A stretch of 64,000 bases of DNA from Aureimonas sp. SA4125 (GTDB lineage Bacteria > Pseudomonadota > Alphaproteobacteria > Rhizobiales > Rhizobiaceae): positions 2,604,001 through 2,668,000 of the forward strand of contig NZ_AP025032.1 of the NCBI RefSeq assembly GCF_019973775.1, written 5' to 3'. Position 1 is the first letter of the stretch; each line of letters starts with the position of its first letter. Below are positions 19,308 through 28,833 of this stretch, piece after piece. Position numbers and translations under genes: made by a program. The notes beneath the pieces were generated by a model. That model worked only from the letters and a program-made list of their open reading frames with translations, had not been told where the DNA came from and ran no database searches.

Positions 19308-20682
19308 GGTCGTGTCCGTCAACGTGGTGGAAATTGAGTGTAGCTGAAGCGGCTCCGTTTCAGGCGACTTCGGTGGAAATCTGTTCGGGTTTTGCAGTGT
19401 TGCCCATGGCCATGAGGTCGGCCATGGGTTCGGTCTGCATGTAGCGGTTCTGGATCTGCCATTCGTCGTTGGCCTCGAGAAGGACGGCGCCGATGAGCCG
19501 GATGATGGATCCCTCGTTCGGGAAGATTCCGACGACGTCGGCACGCCGCTTCACCTCCTTGTTCAGGCGCTCCAGGGAATTCGTCGAATGGATCCGGGTC
19601 CGGTGCTGACTGGGAAAATCCATGTGCGCCAGCACGTCGGTCTCGCTGTTGTCGATGAAGGCCCCGAGCTTTGGACACTTTCCCCGAAGCTGGTCGGCGA
19701 CGTGGCGCAGCGCCTGGCTGGCGCTAGCACGATCGGGCTGGGCGAAGGCTTGGCGCAGCGCGGCCGCCGCCATGCTCTGCTGCGCCTTCGGGACATACGA
19801 CAGGGCGTTGCGCATCCAATGCACCCGGCAGCGCTGCCAGGAGGCGCTGAACACCCGGCGAATGGCGGCTTTCAGCCCTTCGTGAGCATCCGAGATCACG
19901 AGCTTCACGCCGGACAGGCCGCGGCGCACGAGGCTCTTGAGGAAGCTCGACCAAAACGTCTCCGCTTCCGAGGGGCCGATGTGAAGGCCGACGATCTCGC
20001 GCTTGCCGTCCGTGTTCACGGCCACGGCGATTATGGCGGCGACCGAAACGATGCGTCCACCCTCGCGCTGCTTCAGGTAGGTCGCATCCAGCCAGAGGTA
20101 GGGCCAGTCGCCAGTGAGAGGACGGTCGAGGAAGCCGCCGACGCGTTCGTCGATGTCTTTGCACAGCTTCGATACGGTGCTCTTGCCGATCCCCGACAGC
20201 CCCATGGCCTGTACCAGATCGTCGACCCGCCGGGTGGAAACGCCGCTGATCCAAGCTTCCTGAATGACGGCAACCAAGGCCTTCTCCGAGAGCTTTCTCG
20301 GCTCCAGGAACGGCGGGAAGTAGCTGCCCTGCCGAAGCTTGGGTATCCGAAGCTGCAACGAGCCGAGCCGCGTGTCGAGCGAGCGGTCGCGGTAGCCATT
20401 GCGATAAGTCGCCCGTTCCTGCGTCCGTTCGTGGCGCCCGGCGCCGATCATGCCTTCAACGTCGACCTCCATAAGGAGCTGCATCACGCTCTCGGCTATC
20501 GTTCTCAGGAAATCGCCGTCCCCGGCTTTCGCAAAAAGCTCGGCAAGCGGTAGTCTGTCCTCGGTCATCGGGTTCTCCGGTCAGGTTGAAGTCTCGCAAC
20601 TCCACCTTAGCCGCCCTATCCGGTGACCGCCTCAGCCACACCTTTCAATGTCGGAATTTCCACCACGAGCGCGGACACTACC
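19308..20682 (-). mobile_element. IS256-family insertion sequence, complete copy
   Basis: 1375-bp element. Imperfect terminal inverted repeats: left GGTCGTGTCCGTCAACGTGG, right (reverse complement) GGTAGTGTCCGCGCTCGTGG, both continuing TGGAAATT. Flanked by the 8-bp duplication AAGGAGGC, as expected for IS256. The transposase gene is read leftward, opposite to tctC. The element has all parts for mobility. Confidence 0.9.
19360..20568 (-). CDS. IS256-family transposase
   Basis: 402-aa mutator-type DDE transposase of full length. The catalytic triad is visible: Asp161 in WLDATY, Asp227 in ISDAHEG and Glu333 in NSLERLNKE. Typical family block STRRVDDL near residue 111. Nearly identical over its first 297 residues to the truncated copy at 61883. 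Probably active. Confidence 0.93.
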   Translation of the reverse strand: MTEDRLPLAELFAKAGDGDFLRTIAESVMQLLMEVDVEGMIGAGRHERTQERATYRNGYRDRSLDTRLGSLQLRIPKLRQGSYFPPFLEPRKLSEKALVAVIQEAWISGVSTRRVDDLVQAMGLSGIGKSTVSKLCKDIDERVGGFLDRPLTGDWPYLWLDATYLKQREGGRIVSVAAIIAVAVNTDGKREIVGLHIGPSEAETFWSSFLKSLVRRGLSGVKLVISDAHEGLKAAIRRVFSASWQRCRVHWMRNALSYVPKAQQSMAAAALRQAFAQPDRASASQALRHVADQLRGKCPKLGAFIDNSETDVLAHMDFPSQHRTRIHSTNSLERLNKEVKRRADVVGIFPNEGSIIRLIGAVLLEANDEWQIQNRYMQTEPMADLMAMGNTAKPEQISTEVA

Positions 20683-20690
20683 AAGGAGGC
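20683..20690. repeat. Right 8-bp target-site duplication
   Basis: AAGGAGGC, the second copy of the duplication made when the IS256-family element entered tctC. Confidence 0.85.
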
Positions 20691-20971
20691 GGTTGGCACC
20701 GACTTCAGTTGGGCGGTCTGGCGCAGCATCGTCGGTCCCAAGGGTCTCCCCGATGACGTCGAGGAGAAGCTCGGCGCGGCGATCGAGAAGGCCTACAACA
20801 GCCCGGAATACCAGAAGTTCATGAAGGACCGCGGCTTCGGCATGCGCTGGGCGCGCGGCGAGGAAGCGACGAAGATCGTCGCCGACGACGATGTGAGCCT
20901 CGGCGAGGTGATGGCCAAGGCCGGTCTCGCCAAGCAGTAAGGGACGCGCTGGTCCGCCGACAGGCGGCCGA

Positions 20972-20998
20972 CCCGCGCCGGACTCGATCCGGCGCGGG
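20972..20998 (+). promoter_or_regulatory. Intercistronic hairpin after tctC
   Basis: Perfect 11-bp stem (CCCGCGCCGGA / TCCGGCGCGGG) with a 5-base CTCGA loop, between tctC and tctB. No clear U-tract. Comparable in place to the hairpins behind the TAXI and aapJ genes. Confidence 0.55.
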
Positions 20999-21026
20999 CG
21001 CCTCTTCCCCTTCAGAGAGCATCTCG

Positions 21027-21500
21027 ATGAAACTGAACGACCTGACACTGGGGTTTCTCGTCCTTCTGGCGGGCATCGCGATCTACGCCTCCGCCCTGCA
21101 GTTCTCGCCCATTCCCGGCCAGTCCTACGGTGCCGAGACGATGCCGAAGACGATCGCCTTCCTCAGCCTCGGCCTCGGCCTGTTCATGATCGGACGCAGC
21201 CTTGCGGTTGGCACGCGCCGGCCCGGGATGGCCCTGGCGGAATGGACCCGCTCGCCCGCGGCGCTTGGCGGACTGGCGACGGCGATCGCATTGATCCTCG
21301 TCTACATCCTCTTCTCCGATGCCATCGGCTTCGTACCCATGGCCTTCGGCGTCATGCTGGTTCTCATGCTGACCTTGCGGGTGAAGCCGGTGACCGCGAT
21401 CCTTGTCTCGCTGGCCGCCGCCGTCGTCGTGCAGCAGGCCTTCGGCCGATTGCTCCTCGTCCCGCTCCCCCGCAACGCCTTTCTCGGCTTTCTCTGGTAG
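21027..21500 (+). CDS. tctB: TctB-family small permease subunit
   Basis: 157 aa with four hydrophobic segments (for example FLVLLAGIAIYA and ILVYILFSDAIGF), the size and plan of TctB. It pairs with the large TctA subunit encoded six bases downstream. No ribosome site stands out, which fits translation coupled to the operon. Confidence 0.88.
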   Translation: MKLNDLTLGFLVLLAGIAIYASALQFSPIPGQSYGAETMPKTIAFLSLGLGLFMIGRSLAVGTRRPGMALAEWTRSPAALGGLATAIALILVYILFSDAIGFVPMAFGVMLVLMLTLRVKPVTAILVSLAAAVVVQQAFGRLLLVPLPRNAFLGFLW

Positions 21501-21506
21501 GCGTTC

Positions 21507-23003
21507 ATGTCCATCGTCGCAGAAGCTTTCGGGCTGGTCTTTCAGCCCTACGTCCTCCTCGTCATTTTCGGGTCCGCCTGCTTCGGCATGTTCGTGGGTG
21601 CGATCCCGGGCCTGACCGCCACCATGGCGACGGCGCTCCTCGTGCCGATTACCTTCTTCATGGAGCCGGTACCGGCCATCGCCGCGATCGTCACCGCGAC
21701 GGCGATGGCGATCTTCGCCGGCGACATTCCCGGTGCGCTTCTGCGCATGCCGGGAACGCCGGCCAGCGCCGCCTATGTCGAGGATGCCTACCGGATGACC
21801 CGGAGCGGCAGGTCGGAGGAAGCGCTCGGCGCCTCCCTGGTCTTCTCCGCCATCGGCGGCATCTTCGGCACCATCATCCTCGTCACCGCCTCCCCGGCAC
21901 TGGCCGAGGTCGCGCTGAAATTCTCGTCCTTCGAGTATTTCTGGCTGGTCGTGCTCGGCCTTTCCTGTGCCATTTTCATCTCGCCGGGCTCCGTGCCGCG
22001 CGGCCTGATCTCGCTGGTCATCGGCCTCTTCGCGGCCACGGTCGGCATCGACAACCCGGCCGGCGAGCCGCGCTACACCTTCGGCAACGTCGATCTCCTC
22101 GGCGGCGTGCAGTTCATTCCGGCGATGATCGGCCTTTTTGCGATCTCCGAAGTGTTTCGCGCGGTGGTGCTGCGCGTCGACCGGCCACCGATCGCCAGGG
22201 GCGGTCAGGGCGGCATCTTCCGCAGCCAGTGGCAGAACTTGCGCCGCTACCCCGTCCAGGTCCTACGCGGCAGCGCGGTCGGCACCGCTATCGGCGCCCT
22301 GCCCGGCGCCGGCGCCGACATCGCCGCCTGGATTTCCTATGCGATCTCCAAGCGCTTTTCGAAACAGAAGGAAAAGTTCGGCACCGGCCATGTGGAGGGT
22401 CTGGTCGAATCCGGCGCCGCCAACAACGGCGCCGTCAGCGGAGCCTGGATTCCCGCGCTCGTCTTCGGCATTCCCGGCGATTCGATCACGGCCATCGTCA
22501 TCGGCGTGCTCTACATCAAGGGCATCAATCCCGGCCCGATGGTCTTCATCAACTCGCCGCAGCTGATCTACGCCATCTTCATCGTCTTCTTCCTCGCCAA
22601 CCTCATCATGCTGCCGCTCGGCTGGGTGGCCATCAAGGGAGCGGGCACCATCCTCGCGATACCCAGCCGCGTGCTGATGCCGATCATCCTGATGTTCTGC
22701 ATCGTCGGCTCGTTCTCGATCAACAACTCGATCTTCGGGGTGATCCTGATGCTGATCTTCGGCATCCTCGGCTTTCTGATGGAGGAGAACGACATTCCCA
22801 TCGCTCCGGCCATTCTCGGTCTCGTGCTCGGGCCGATGCTGGAGCAGAACTTCATCACCTCGATGATCAAGGCAGACGGCAGCTTCCTCGCCTTCTTCGA
22901 GCGCCCGATCGCCGCCGGGCTTGGGATCTTCACCATCCTGATCTGGTGCACGCCGATCCTCCTTGCCTTCCTGCGGCGTCGCAATGGCGGCGTCGCTGCC
23001 TGA
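21507..23003 (+). CDS. tctA: TctA-family large permease subunit
   Basis: 498-aa membrane protein with about eleven to twelve hydrophobic segments. The duplicated TctA signature is present: GAIPGLTATMA near residue 32 and GALPGAGADIA near residue 265. It imports tricarboxylates or other carboxylates together with TctB and TctC. The binding protein that should feed it is interrupted by an insertion sequence. Confidence 0.92.
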   Translation: MSIVAEAFGLVFQPYVLLVIFGSACFGMFVGAIPGLTATMATALLVPITFFMEPVPAIAAIVTATAMAIFAGDIPGALLRMPGTPASAAYVEDAYRMTRSGRSEEALGASLVFSAIGGIFGTIILVTASPALAEVALKFSSFEYFWLVVLGLSCAIFISPGSVPRGLISLVIGLFAATVGIDNPAGEPRYTFGNVDLLGGVQFIPAMIGLFAISEVFRAVVLRVDRPPIARGGQGGIFRSQWQNLRRYPVQVLRGSAVGTAIGALPGAGADIAAWISYAISKRFSKQKEKFGTGHVEGLVESGAANNGAVSGAWIPALVFGIPGDSITAIVIGVLYIKGINPGPMVFINSPQLIYAIFIVFFLANLIMLPLGWVAIKGAGTILAIPSRVLMPIILMFCIVGSFSINNSIFGVILMLIFGILGFLMEENDIPIAPAILGLVLGPMLEQNFITSMIKADGSFLAFFERPIAAGLGIFTILIWCTPILLAFLRRRNGGVAA

Positions 23004-23069
23004 CAAGGGCACGGCATGGGCCGCGAAGGCCGCCTGTCACCCGTCGCATGAAATTCTGAGGAACACGCC

Positions 23070-24011
23070 ATGGAACGCCGCGAACTCCTGATGGTCGGCC
23101 CGCTCGCTTCAGCGGCCACCACCGAGATCGAAAAGGACGTGATCGTCCACCGCTACTGGGAGGCAGAGGACAAGCCGGCGCTTCTCGCCGAGATTGCCGA
23201 CCGAGCCACGCTGGTCGCCACCTCAGGCCACTACGGCTGCTCGGCCGAGATCATGGAGGCGCTGCCGAAACTCGAACTGATCGCCTCCTTCGGCGTCGGT
23301 TACGATGCCGTCGACATCACCGCCGCCAAGCGCCACAATATCCGGGTCACCAACACGCCCGACGTCCTCAACGACTGCGTCGCGGAGATGACCCTGGCGC
23401 TGATGCTCGCCGCCTGCCACCGCATTCCGCAAGCCGACCGCTACGTCCGCGATGGCCTCTGGCCAAGCGGCAACTTCCCGCTGACACCCGAACTCACCGG
23501 CCGCACCGTCGGCATTCTCGGGCTCGGCCGGATCGGCAAGGAAATCGCCCGCCGGCTGCAGGTGCTCAAGATGCACGTCGTCTATCACGGCCGCCAGCGC
23601 CAGGAGCACGAACCCTTTCCCTATTATGCCGATCTCGTGGCCATGGCGCGGGATGTCGACTGGCTCGTCGTCATCGCGCCCGGTTCGGCCTCGACGACCG
23701 GCATCGTCAGCCGCGAGGTGATGCAGGCGCTCGGGCCGGAGGGCACGCTCGTCAACATGGCGCGCGGCTCGCTCGTCGACGAGCCGGCGATGGTCGAGCT
23801 TCTGGCAACGGGGGCCCTGGGCGGCGCCGCCCTCGACGTGTTTGCCGACGAGCCCAATGTCCCGGCGGAGCTTCTTGGCCTGCCGAATGTCGTCCTGTCG
23901 CCGCATCAGGGAAGCGCGACGCACAAGACCCGCGCGGCGATGGCCGCCGTGGTGGTTGCCAATCTCCGCGCTCATATGCGCGGCGACCCCTTGGTCAGCC
24001 CGGTCGCCTGA
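23070..24011 (+). CDS. D-isomer-specific 2-hydroxyacid dehydrogenase
   Basis: 313 aa, NAD(P)H-dependent reductase of glyoxylate/hydroxypyruvate type. Rossmann motif GILGLGRIGKEIARRL, then catalytic Arg in ARGSLVDE, Glu in DVFADEPN and His in LSPHQGSATHKT. GAGGA precedes ATG 23070. Sixty-six bases behind tctA and in the same direction, so it probably shares the transcript and may act on the imported acid; that last point is inference. Confidence 0.88.
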   Translation: MERRELLMVGPLASAATTEIEKDVIVHRYWEAEDKPALLAEIADRATLVATSGHYGCSAEIMEALPKLELIASFGVGYDAVDITAAKRHNIRVTNTPDVLNDCVAEMTLALMLAACHRIPQADRYVRDGLWPSGNFPLTPELTGRTVGILGLGRIGKEIARRLQVLKMHVVYHGRQRQEHEPFPYYADLVAMARDVDWLVVIAPGSASTTGIVSREVMQALGPEGTLVNMARGSLVDEPAMVELLATGALGGAALDVFADEPNVPAELLGLPNVVLSPHQGSATHKTRAAMAAVVVANLRAHMRGDPLVSPVA

Positions 24012-24148
24012 GTACCGCGGCACCCGAACGCCTCCGCTCCCGTTCCCCGCGCATCTTCCACAGCGGTACGGAGAACGGCTGTTCGTTTCCAGCGCGAGCC
24101 CCTAAGTTGCGCGCAATGGCGGCCTCGGCTGCGTGAAGGAAGAGACCC

Positions 24149-24922
24149 ATGCCGCGCAGCGCCGCCTCGATCTGCTTTCTCGCTGGCGACACGCCGATGG
24201 CGCGAAGCGCTGCGGCGCGCCTTGTGGCCCTCTATGGCAACCATCCGCCCGACACGGCCGACGTGATCGTGGCTCTCGGCGGCGACGGCTTCATGCTGCA
24301 GACGCTGCACCGATTCATGGGCACCGGCATTCCGATCTACGGGATGAACCAGGGCACCATCGGTTTCCTGATGAACGAGTTCCGCGAAACGGATCTGCAC
24401 GACCGGCTCTCGGCGGCGGTGGAGAACGAGATCAGGCCGCTGGAAATGATCGCCACCGACAGCGATGGCGAGGAACACCGGGCGCTCGCCATCAACGAAG
24501 TCTCGATCTTCCGCCAGTCCTACCAGGCCGCACGGCTGAGAATCCTCATCGACGACAAGGTGCGGATGGAGGAGCTGATCTGCGACGGCGTCATGGTGGC
24601 GACGCCGACCGGTTCGACCGCCTACAATCTCTCGGCCCAGGGCCCGATCATCCCGATGGACGCGCCGCTGCTGGCGCTCACGCCTGTCAGCGCGTTTCGC
24701 CCCCGGCGCTGGCGCGGTGCCCTCATTCCCAATCAGCGAACGGTGATGATCGAGACGCTGGAGCCGGAAAAGCGCCCGGTGAACGCCGTGGCCGACCATA
24801 CCGAGGTCAAGTCGGTGCTGAGGGTGTCGATTCACGAGTCGCGGACGGCGCGCAGCCTCGTCCTCTTCGACCAGGATCACTCCTGGGACGAACGGATCCT
24901 TGCCGAACAGTTCCGATACTGA
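24149..24922 (+). CDS. nadK: NAD kinase
   Basis: 257 aa; phosphorylates NAD to NADP. The family blocks GGDGFMLQT (GGDG phosphate loop), [12 protein letters not shown] and the [16 protein letters not shown] substrate block are all present. GAAGGAAGAG precedes ATG 24149. Size agrees with short alphaproteobacterial NadK. It ends back-to-back with the convergent DUF2336 gene, without any gap. Confidence 0.95.
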   Translation: MPRSAASICFLAGDTPMARSAAARLVALYGNHPPDTADVIVALGGDGFMLQTLHRFMGTGIPIYGMNQGTIGFLMNEFRETDLHDRLSAAVENEIRPLEMIATDSDGEEHRALAINEVSIFRQSYQAARLRILIDDKVRMEELICDGVMVATPTGSTAYNLSAQGPIIPMDAPLLALTPVSAFRPRRWRGALIPNQRTVMIETLEPEKRPVNAVADHTEVKSVLRVSIHESRTARSLVLFDQDHSWDERILAEQFRY

Positions 24923-26062
24923 TCAGGCCGCGAGGCGGTCCACCTGATCGCGCCGGCTGCCGCGCAGGCTTTCGGCCTCGAGGCGGCTGAGAAGTGCGGT
25001 GACGGCGGCAAAGCCGGCCTCGTCGCGGCGCTCGGCGAAAATTCCGACGAGACGGCTCATCACCTCGGCCGCGACGGCGTCGAGATCGAACGCCGCCTGC
25101 CGCGTGATTGCCTGCTTCCAGATCTGCACGGCCGTCCGCAGGAAGACGCCGGCGGCGGGAGAGAGATGGCAGGTCGCGATCAGCGCGTCGAAGGCAGCCT
25201 CCCGCCCGTCGACGACGATGGCCCGCACCCGTCGGCCCGAGAGCCCGGAGAGAGCCGAAAGCGCGGCGGCGAAAAGATCGATATTGCCGTTGCAGACGAT
25301 GCGGATCAGGAAGGCGGTGGTGATCTGTCCACTGCTGCGCAGATGCTCGATCAACCCCGCCATCTCATCCGGCTGGACGCGATCCGCCAAGAGAGCCGTG
25401 GAGCGCTCGCAGGCGGCATTGACCACACCTTGCGTGCGCCTGTCACCGAGGGCGTTAAGCACCAGCGGCGTGGATCCGAGCGCCTGCGCGAGCTGCAGAA
25501 CCAGCATCTGGCGAACATCGACGGGCAGGTCGTCGCGCTGCAGCTGCAGCGCGCGCACTCTGCCGTCGGCCCCATGTCTTTCCGCCAGCCGACGGTGCGT
25601 GGCCGCTCCGATGCGGGCACCGCGATTGGCGAGGAGGATGGCACAGGCGACGCCGTCGGCGATCTCGGCAAGGGCCGCGGCGACATGGGCCGAGAGACCC
25701 GGCCGCCCGGCGACGGCTTCGTGCTGCACACCGCTACCTTCGACGGCGATGTCGATGAGATCCCCGTCGGTCAGAACGGGCGAAAGGGCGGCGACGAGAC
25801 CGGACACTTCCGCCACGTCGTCGCCCAGCGCGCGGACGAGCTGGCGAGGCGCCCGGTCGGACGCCGCCAGCGCCTCAGCCAACGCCATGCGGACCTTCGG
25901 CGAGGGATCGTCGAGCGCTATCGTCAGGACATCCATCACCTCGCGGCGCTGGTGTCCCGACAGCTCTCCCTCCAGCAGCGAGTGGGCGAAGATCGAGATC
26001 GCCTCGGCACGCTCCCGGCTGTTGGCGCTCTGGCACCACTGGACGAACTCCTGCGTGATCAT
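24923..26062 (-). CDS. DUF2336 family protein
   Basis: 379 aa, rich in leucine and alanine helices with a HEAT-repeat look (MDVLTIALDDPSPKVRMALAEAL). DUF2336 proteins are common and uncharacterised in alphaproteobacteria. GAGGAA precedes ATG 26062. No signal peptide or membrane helix, so cytoplasmic. Monocistronic; its stop touches the nadK stop. Confidence 0.82.
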   Translation of the reverse strand: MITQEFVQWCQSANSRERAEAISIFAHSLLEGELSGHQRREVMDVLTIALDDPSPKVRMALAEALAASDRAPRQLVRALGDDVAEVSGLVAALSPVLTDGDLIDIAVEGSGVQHEAVAGRPGLSAHVAAALAEIADGVACAILLANRGARIGAATHRRLAERHGADGRVRALQLQRDDLPVDVRQMLVLQLAQALGSTPLVLNALGDRRTQGVVNAACERSTALLADRVQPDEMAGLIEHLRSSGQITTAFLIRIVCNGNIDLFAAALSALSGLSGRRVRAIVVDGREAAFDALIATCHLSPAAGVFLRTAVQIWKQAITRQAAFDLDAVAAEVMSRLVGIFAERRDEAGFAAVTALLSRLEAESLRGSRRDQVDRLAA

Positions 26063-26159
26063 GCGTACGATTTCCTCGGGCGGCTCCGTTTCATGCCACG
26101 AGGATGCCGGTCAAAGGTTTAGACTTCGTTCACCTTGTTTCTTACGGGCGCGTTTACCC

Positions 26160-26780
26160 TCAGGCGTCGGTGCCGTCGGGGAGACGTGGCCGGGCCATCT
26201 GGAAAACGCTGTCTGTCGCGGCGTAGTCGAGATAGCCGAGGCGCGCGAGCGGCTGGGCAAGAGCCGGGTCGATCATGCCTTTGACGAGAATCCGTTCGTC
26301 GATATGGATGCCGACCACCTGACCGATGACCATCACGTTTTCAGACGGCGCGCCGTCCAGTCCCTTCGGCCAGAACCACTCCGTCACCTTGCATTCCAGC
26401 GCAGCCGGCGATTCGCCGACGCGCGGCGCCGCGACGATCTCGCACGCCACCTCGGTCAGTCCGGCGATGGCGAACTCGCTCGTCCCGCGTGGCGCCGGGG
26501 CGGAACTGCGGTTGACCGCCGCGGCGAGATCGCGCGTCGCCAGATTGGCGACGAACTCGCCGCTTTCGATCGCGAAGGTCGCGCTGTCCTTCATCCCGGC
26601 CGACGAGAACATCACCATCTTCGGCCGATCGGAGACCGCGGAAAAGAAGCTGTAGGGCGACAGGTTCACGTCGCCGTTCAGGGCGCGCGTCGAGATCCAG
26701 CCGATCGGCCGGGGCGAAACGATCGCCTTGAAGGGGTCGTGCGGCAGCCCATGTCGGTTGTCGGCGGTGCGGTAGAACAC
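26160..26780 (-). CDS. Flavin reductase family protein (FMN-binding split barrel)
   Basis: 206 aa. The flavin-reductase-like pattern is clear: VSPRPIGWISTR near the start, SYFS-like SPYSFFSAV, and FVANLATRDL. The GTG at 26780 lies one base after the stop of the nitroreductase gene and is served by GGGAG inside that gene's end, so the pair is translationally coupled. Probably binds FMN; partner enzyme unknown. Confidence 0.82.
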   Translation of the reverse strand: MFYRTADNRHGLPHDPFKAIVSPRPIGWISTRALNGDVNLSPYSFFSAVSDRPKMVMFSSAGMKDSATFAIESGEFVANLATRDLAAAVNRSSAPAPRGTSEFAIAGLTEVACEIVAAPRVGESPAALECKVTEWFWPKGLDGAPSENVMVIGQVVGIHIDERILVKGMIDPALAQPLARLGYLDYAATDSVFQMARPRLPDGTDA

Positions 26781-26781
26781 G

Positions 26782-27366
26782 TCAGTCGCTCCCGGCCGGC
26801 GCGACGGCATCGGTGACGATGTCGGCCAGGGACGGACGCGGCCGGTCTTGCGGCGGCTCGATCGGCGTGCCGACATGGATGAAGCCGACCGTCTTTTCGT
26901 CGGCCGAGATTCCGAGAATGCGCTTGGCCTCATCGTCGTAGGCGACCCATTCGGTCACCCAATTGGCGCCAAAGCCCATCGAATGGGCGGCGTGGATCAG
27001 GTTCATCGTCGCAGCGCCTGCCGAGAGCACCTGCTCCCATTCGGGAATCTTCACATGCGGCCGCGCCGTCGAGACGACGCCGACGACAAGCGGCGACCGG
27101 GAAAAGCGTCGCTCCTCGGCGTCACGTCGAACCTCGCTGAGGGGTCCCTCGCGGGATTCGGCCAGAGCGACCAACGCCTTGCCGATGCTCACCGCGACGG
27201 CGCCGCGATACAGGATAAACCGCCAAGGCGCGAGCTTGCCGTGGTCGGGCACGCGTGCGGCGATCGTCAGCATGGTCGCCAGTTGCTCGGCGTCGGGCGC
27301 CGGCAGCTGCAGCGCCGGAATGGTGACGGAACGGCGGGTCTCGAGAGCGCGGGTGATGTCGGACAA
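26782..27366 (-). CDS. Nitroreductase family protein
   Basis: 194-aa FMN-dependent oxidoreductase of the YdjA-like short type. The opening RRSVTIP and VPDHGKLAPWRF are the usual FMN-binding segments; GFGANWVTEW is the conserved C-terminal block. The start is TTG 27366 with AAGGAT eight bases upstream. First gene of a two-gene operon with the flavin reductase. Confidence 0.85.
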   Translation of the reverse strand: MSDITRALETRRSVTIPALQLPAPDAEQLATMLTIAARVPDHGKLAPWRFILYRGAVAVSIGKALVALAESREGPLSEVRRDAEERRFSRSPLVVGVVSTARPHVKIPEWEQVLSAGAATMNLIHAAHSMGFGANWVTEWVAYDDEAKRILGISADEKTVGFIHVGTPIEPPQDRPRPSLADIVTDAVAPAGSD

Positions 27367-27512
27367 GAGGCGTTATCCTTCTGGTTTCCTCTGAGCTAAC
27401 TGCCGCCCGGTCGATTGCAAAGCCCTTGGCAGCATTTTCGGTGCGAAGATCGGCCAATCCCGCGCACCCCGCACCATGCGCTTGAATTCAGCCATGATCT
27501 GTCGTTCAAACA

Positions 27513-28691
27513 ATGCCGATGGCCCGAACCTTCCTTTGCACCACCACTCGGCGCGGCTGCGCCCTGGCGATGTCGTCGCTGCTCGCCCTCTCCTGCGCGT
27601 CAGCAGGCCCGGCCTTTGCCCAGCAGGCGCCCGACGGCGGGCTTATCGGTGGCTTCAGGGATTTTCTCGGCTCAGGCGATCAGCCGAGCGGTGCTTACGC
27701 CTCGCCCGATGCGATCCCCGAAGCCTCGGGACCCGGCGTCGTCGGACTGACCGGACCGCGGACCCTCGAGCGTTTCAATCCGATCGCTCTTCCCGACATG
27801 AGCGGGTTGGGGAACGCTCCCCGCCTCAATCTACCCAGCCTTCCCGGTTATGCTCCGACACCTTCCCTGCCGACGCTCGACAGCATCCGACTGCGCAAGG
27901 CGCTCGTTCTGGAGGCGAAGCTTTCGGACGATGGCGAGCCGGTGCCGGCGGGACTGGTATGGCGCCTCTTCGCCCCCATCGAAGCCCCCGACGGCAAGCT
28001 GCCGCTGGTGGCAACGGCCGCCGGTGGGGCGGCGACCTTCGACGTCGCGCCCGGCAGCTACCTTCTCCACGTCGGATTCGGGCGGGCCGGCATCACCAAA
28101 CGCATCGACTTCGACGGCGAGCAGACACGCGAGGTCGTCGTTCTCAACGCCGGCGGGCTGAAGCTGCACGCCATCGCCGTCGGCGATGTGCCCATCCCGG
28201 CCGAGGCGCTCAGCTTCGACATCTACAGCGACGCGCCGAACGAGCGCGACCGCATCCTCATCGCCGAGGACATTCCGCCGGGCAGGACTGTCCAGCTGAA
28301 CGCGGGAACCTACCACGTCGCCTCCACCTTCGGATCGGTCAATGCCGTCGTGCGCGCCGATATCAAGGTCGAGCCAGGCAAGATCACCGACGTGACGCTG
28401 CAGCATCATGCGGCCCAGCTGACCATGAAACTTGTTCGCGAGACCGGCGGCGAGGCGATCGCCGATACCGCCTGGTCGGTCACCAACGGCTCCGGCGACG
28501 TCATCCGCGAGAGCGTCGGCGCGTTCCCCTCGATGGTTCTGGAAGAGGGCGAATACCTGATCGTCGCAAAGAACAAGGACCGCATGTACCAGCGCGATTT
28601 CACGGTGCAGGCCGGCGTAAATACCGATGTCGAGGTGCTGACCTCAGACATTATCGCCGCGCCTGAAACAGGCCAGGGCTCCGGCGACTGA
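27513..28691 (+). CDS. Secreted hypothetical protein with repeated beta-sandwich modules
   Basis: 392 aa, not a family I can name. Long signal peptide ending PAFAQQ, a Pro/Gly-rich linker (about 30-125), then three to four similar 70-90-residue modules, each with a core like GSYLLHVGFG, GTYHVASTFG or GEYLIVAKN. These look like carboxypeptidase-regulatory or transthyretin-like modules. Probably periplasmic or surface-bound. ATG 27513 or 27519 could be the start. Confidence 0.7.
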   Translation: MPMARTFLCTTTRRGCALAMSSLLALSCASAGPAFAQQAPDGGLIGGFRDFLGSGDQPSGAYASPDAIPEASGPGVVGLTGPRTLERFNPIALPDMSGLGNAPRLNLPSLPGYAPTPSLPTLDSIRLRKALVLEAKLSDDGEPVPAGLVWRLFAPIEAPDGKLPLVATAAGGAATFDVAPGSYLLHVGFGRAGITKRIDFDGEQTREVVVLNAGGLKLHAIAVGDVPIPAEALSFDIYSDAPNERDRILIAEDIPPGRTVQLNAGTYHVASTFGSVNAVVRADIKVEPGKITDVTLQHHAAQLTMKLVRETGGEAIADTAWSVTNGSGDVIRESVGAFPSMVLEEGEYLIVAKNKDRMYQRDFTVQAGVNTDVEVLTSDIIAAPETGQGSGD

Positions 28692-28833
28692 CGCCGAGCG
28701 GTGATGCGCGCAAGCCGATGGTGCCAAGCGTGACGCCCTGGAGGTGACGTGCAGGCCGTCGATGGCGACCACACACCGTCCCTGTCTATAGCCTCAGGCC
28801 GGCACTGGATGGAGTGTCCTGAAGTTGAAACGA

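Larger units (their letters stand above)
18577..20940 (+). pseudogene. tctC: Tripartite tricarboxylate transporter binding protein TctC, split by an IS256-family element
   Basis: The first 731 bases (18577-19307) encode a signal peptide ending AQA and a TctC-type binding protein (YPNRPITMIVPWGAGGGTD, GVDIVPSSLAEG). The last 250 bases (20691-20940) encode its C-terminus (GLPDDVEEKL ... AKAGLAKQ). Removing 19308-20682 plus one 8-bp copy leaves 981 bases, an uninterrupted 326-aa frame of normal family length. Thus a single insertion broke an otherwise intact gene. GGGAGG precedes the start. TctA and TctB follow and may be unusable without this subunit unless another binding protein serves them. 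Confidence 0.9.
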
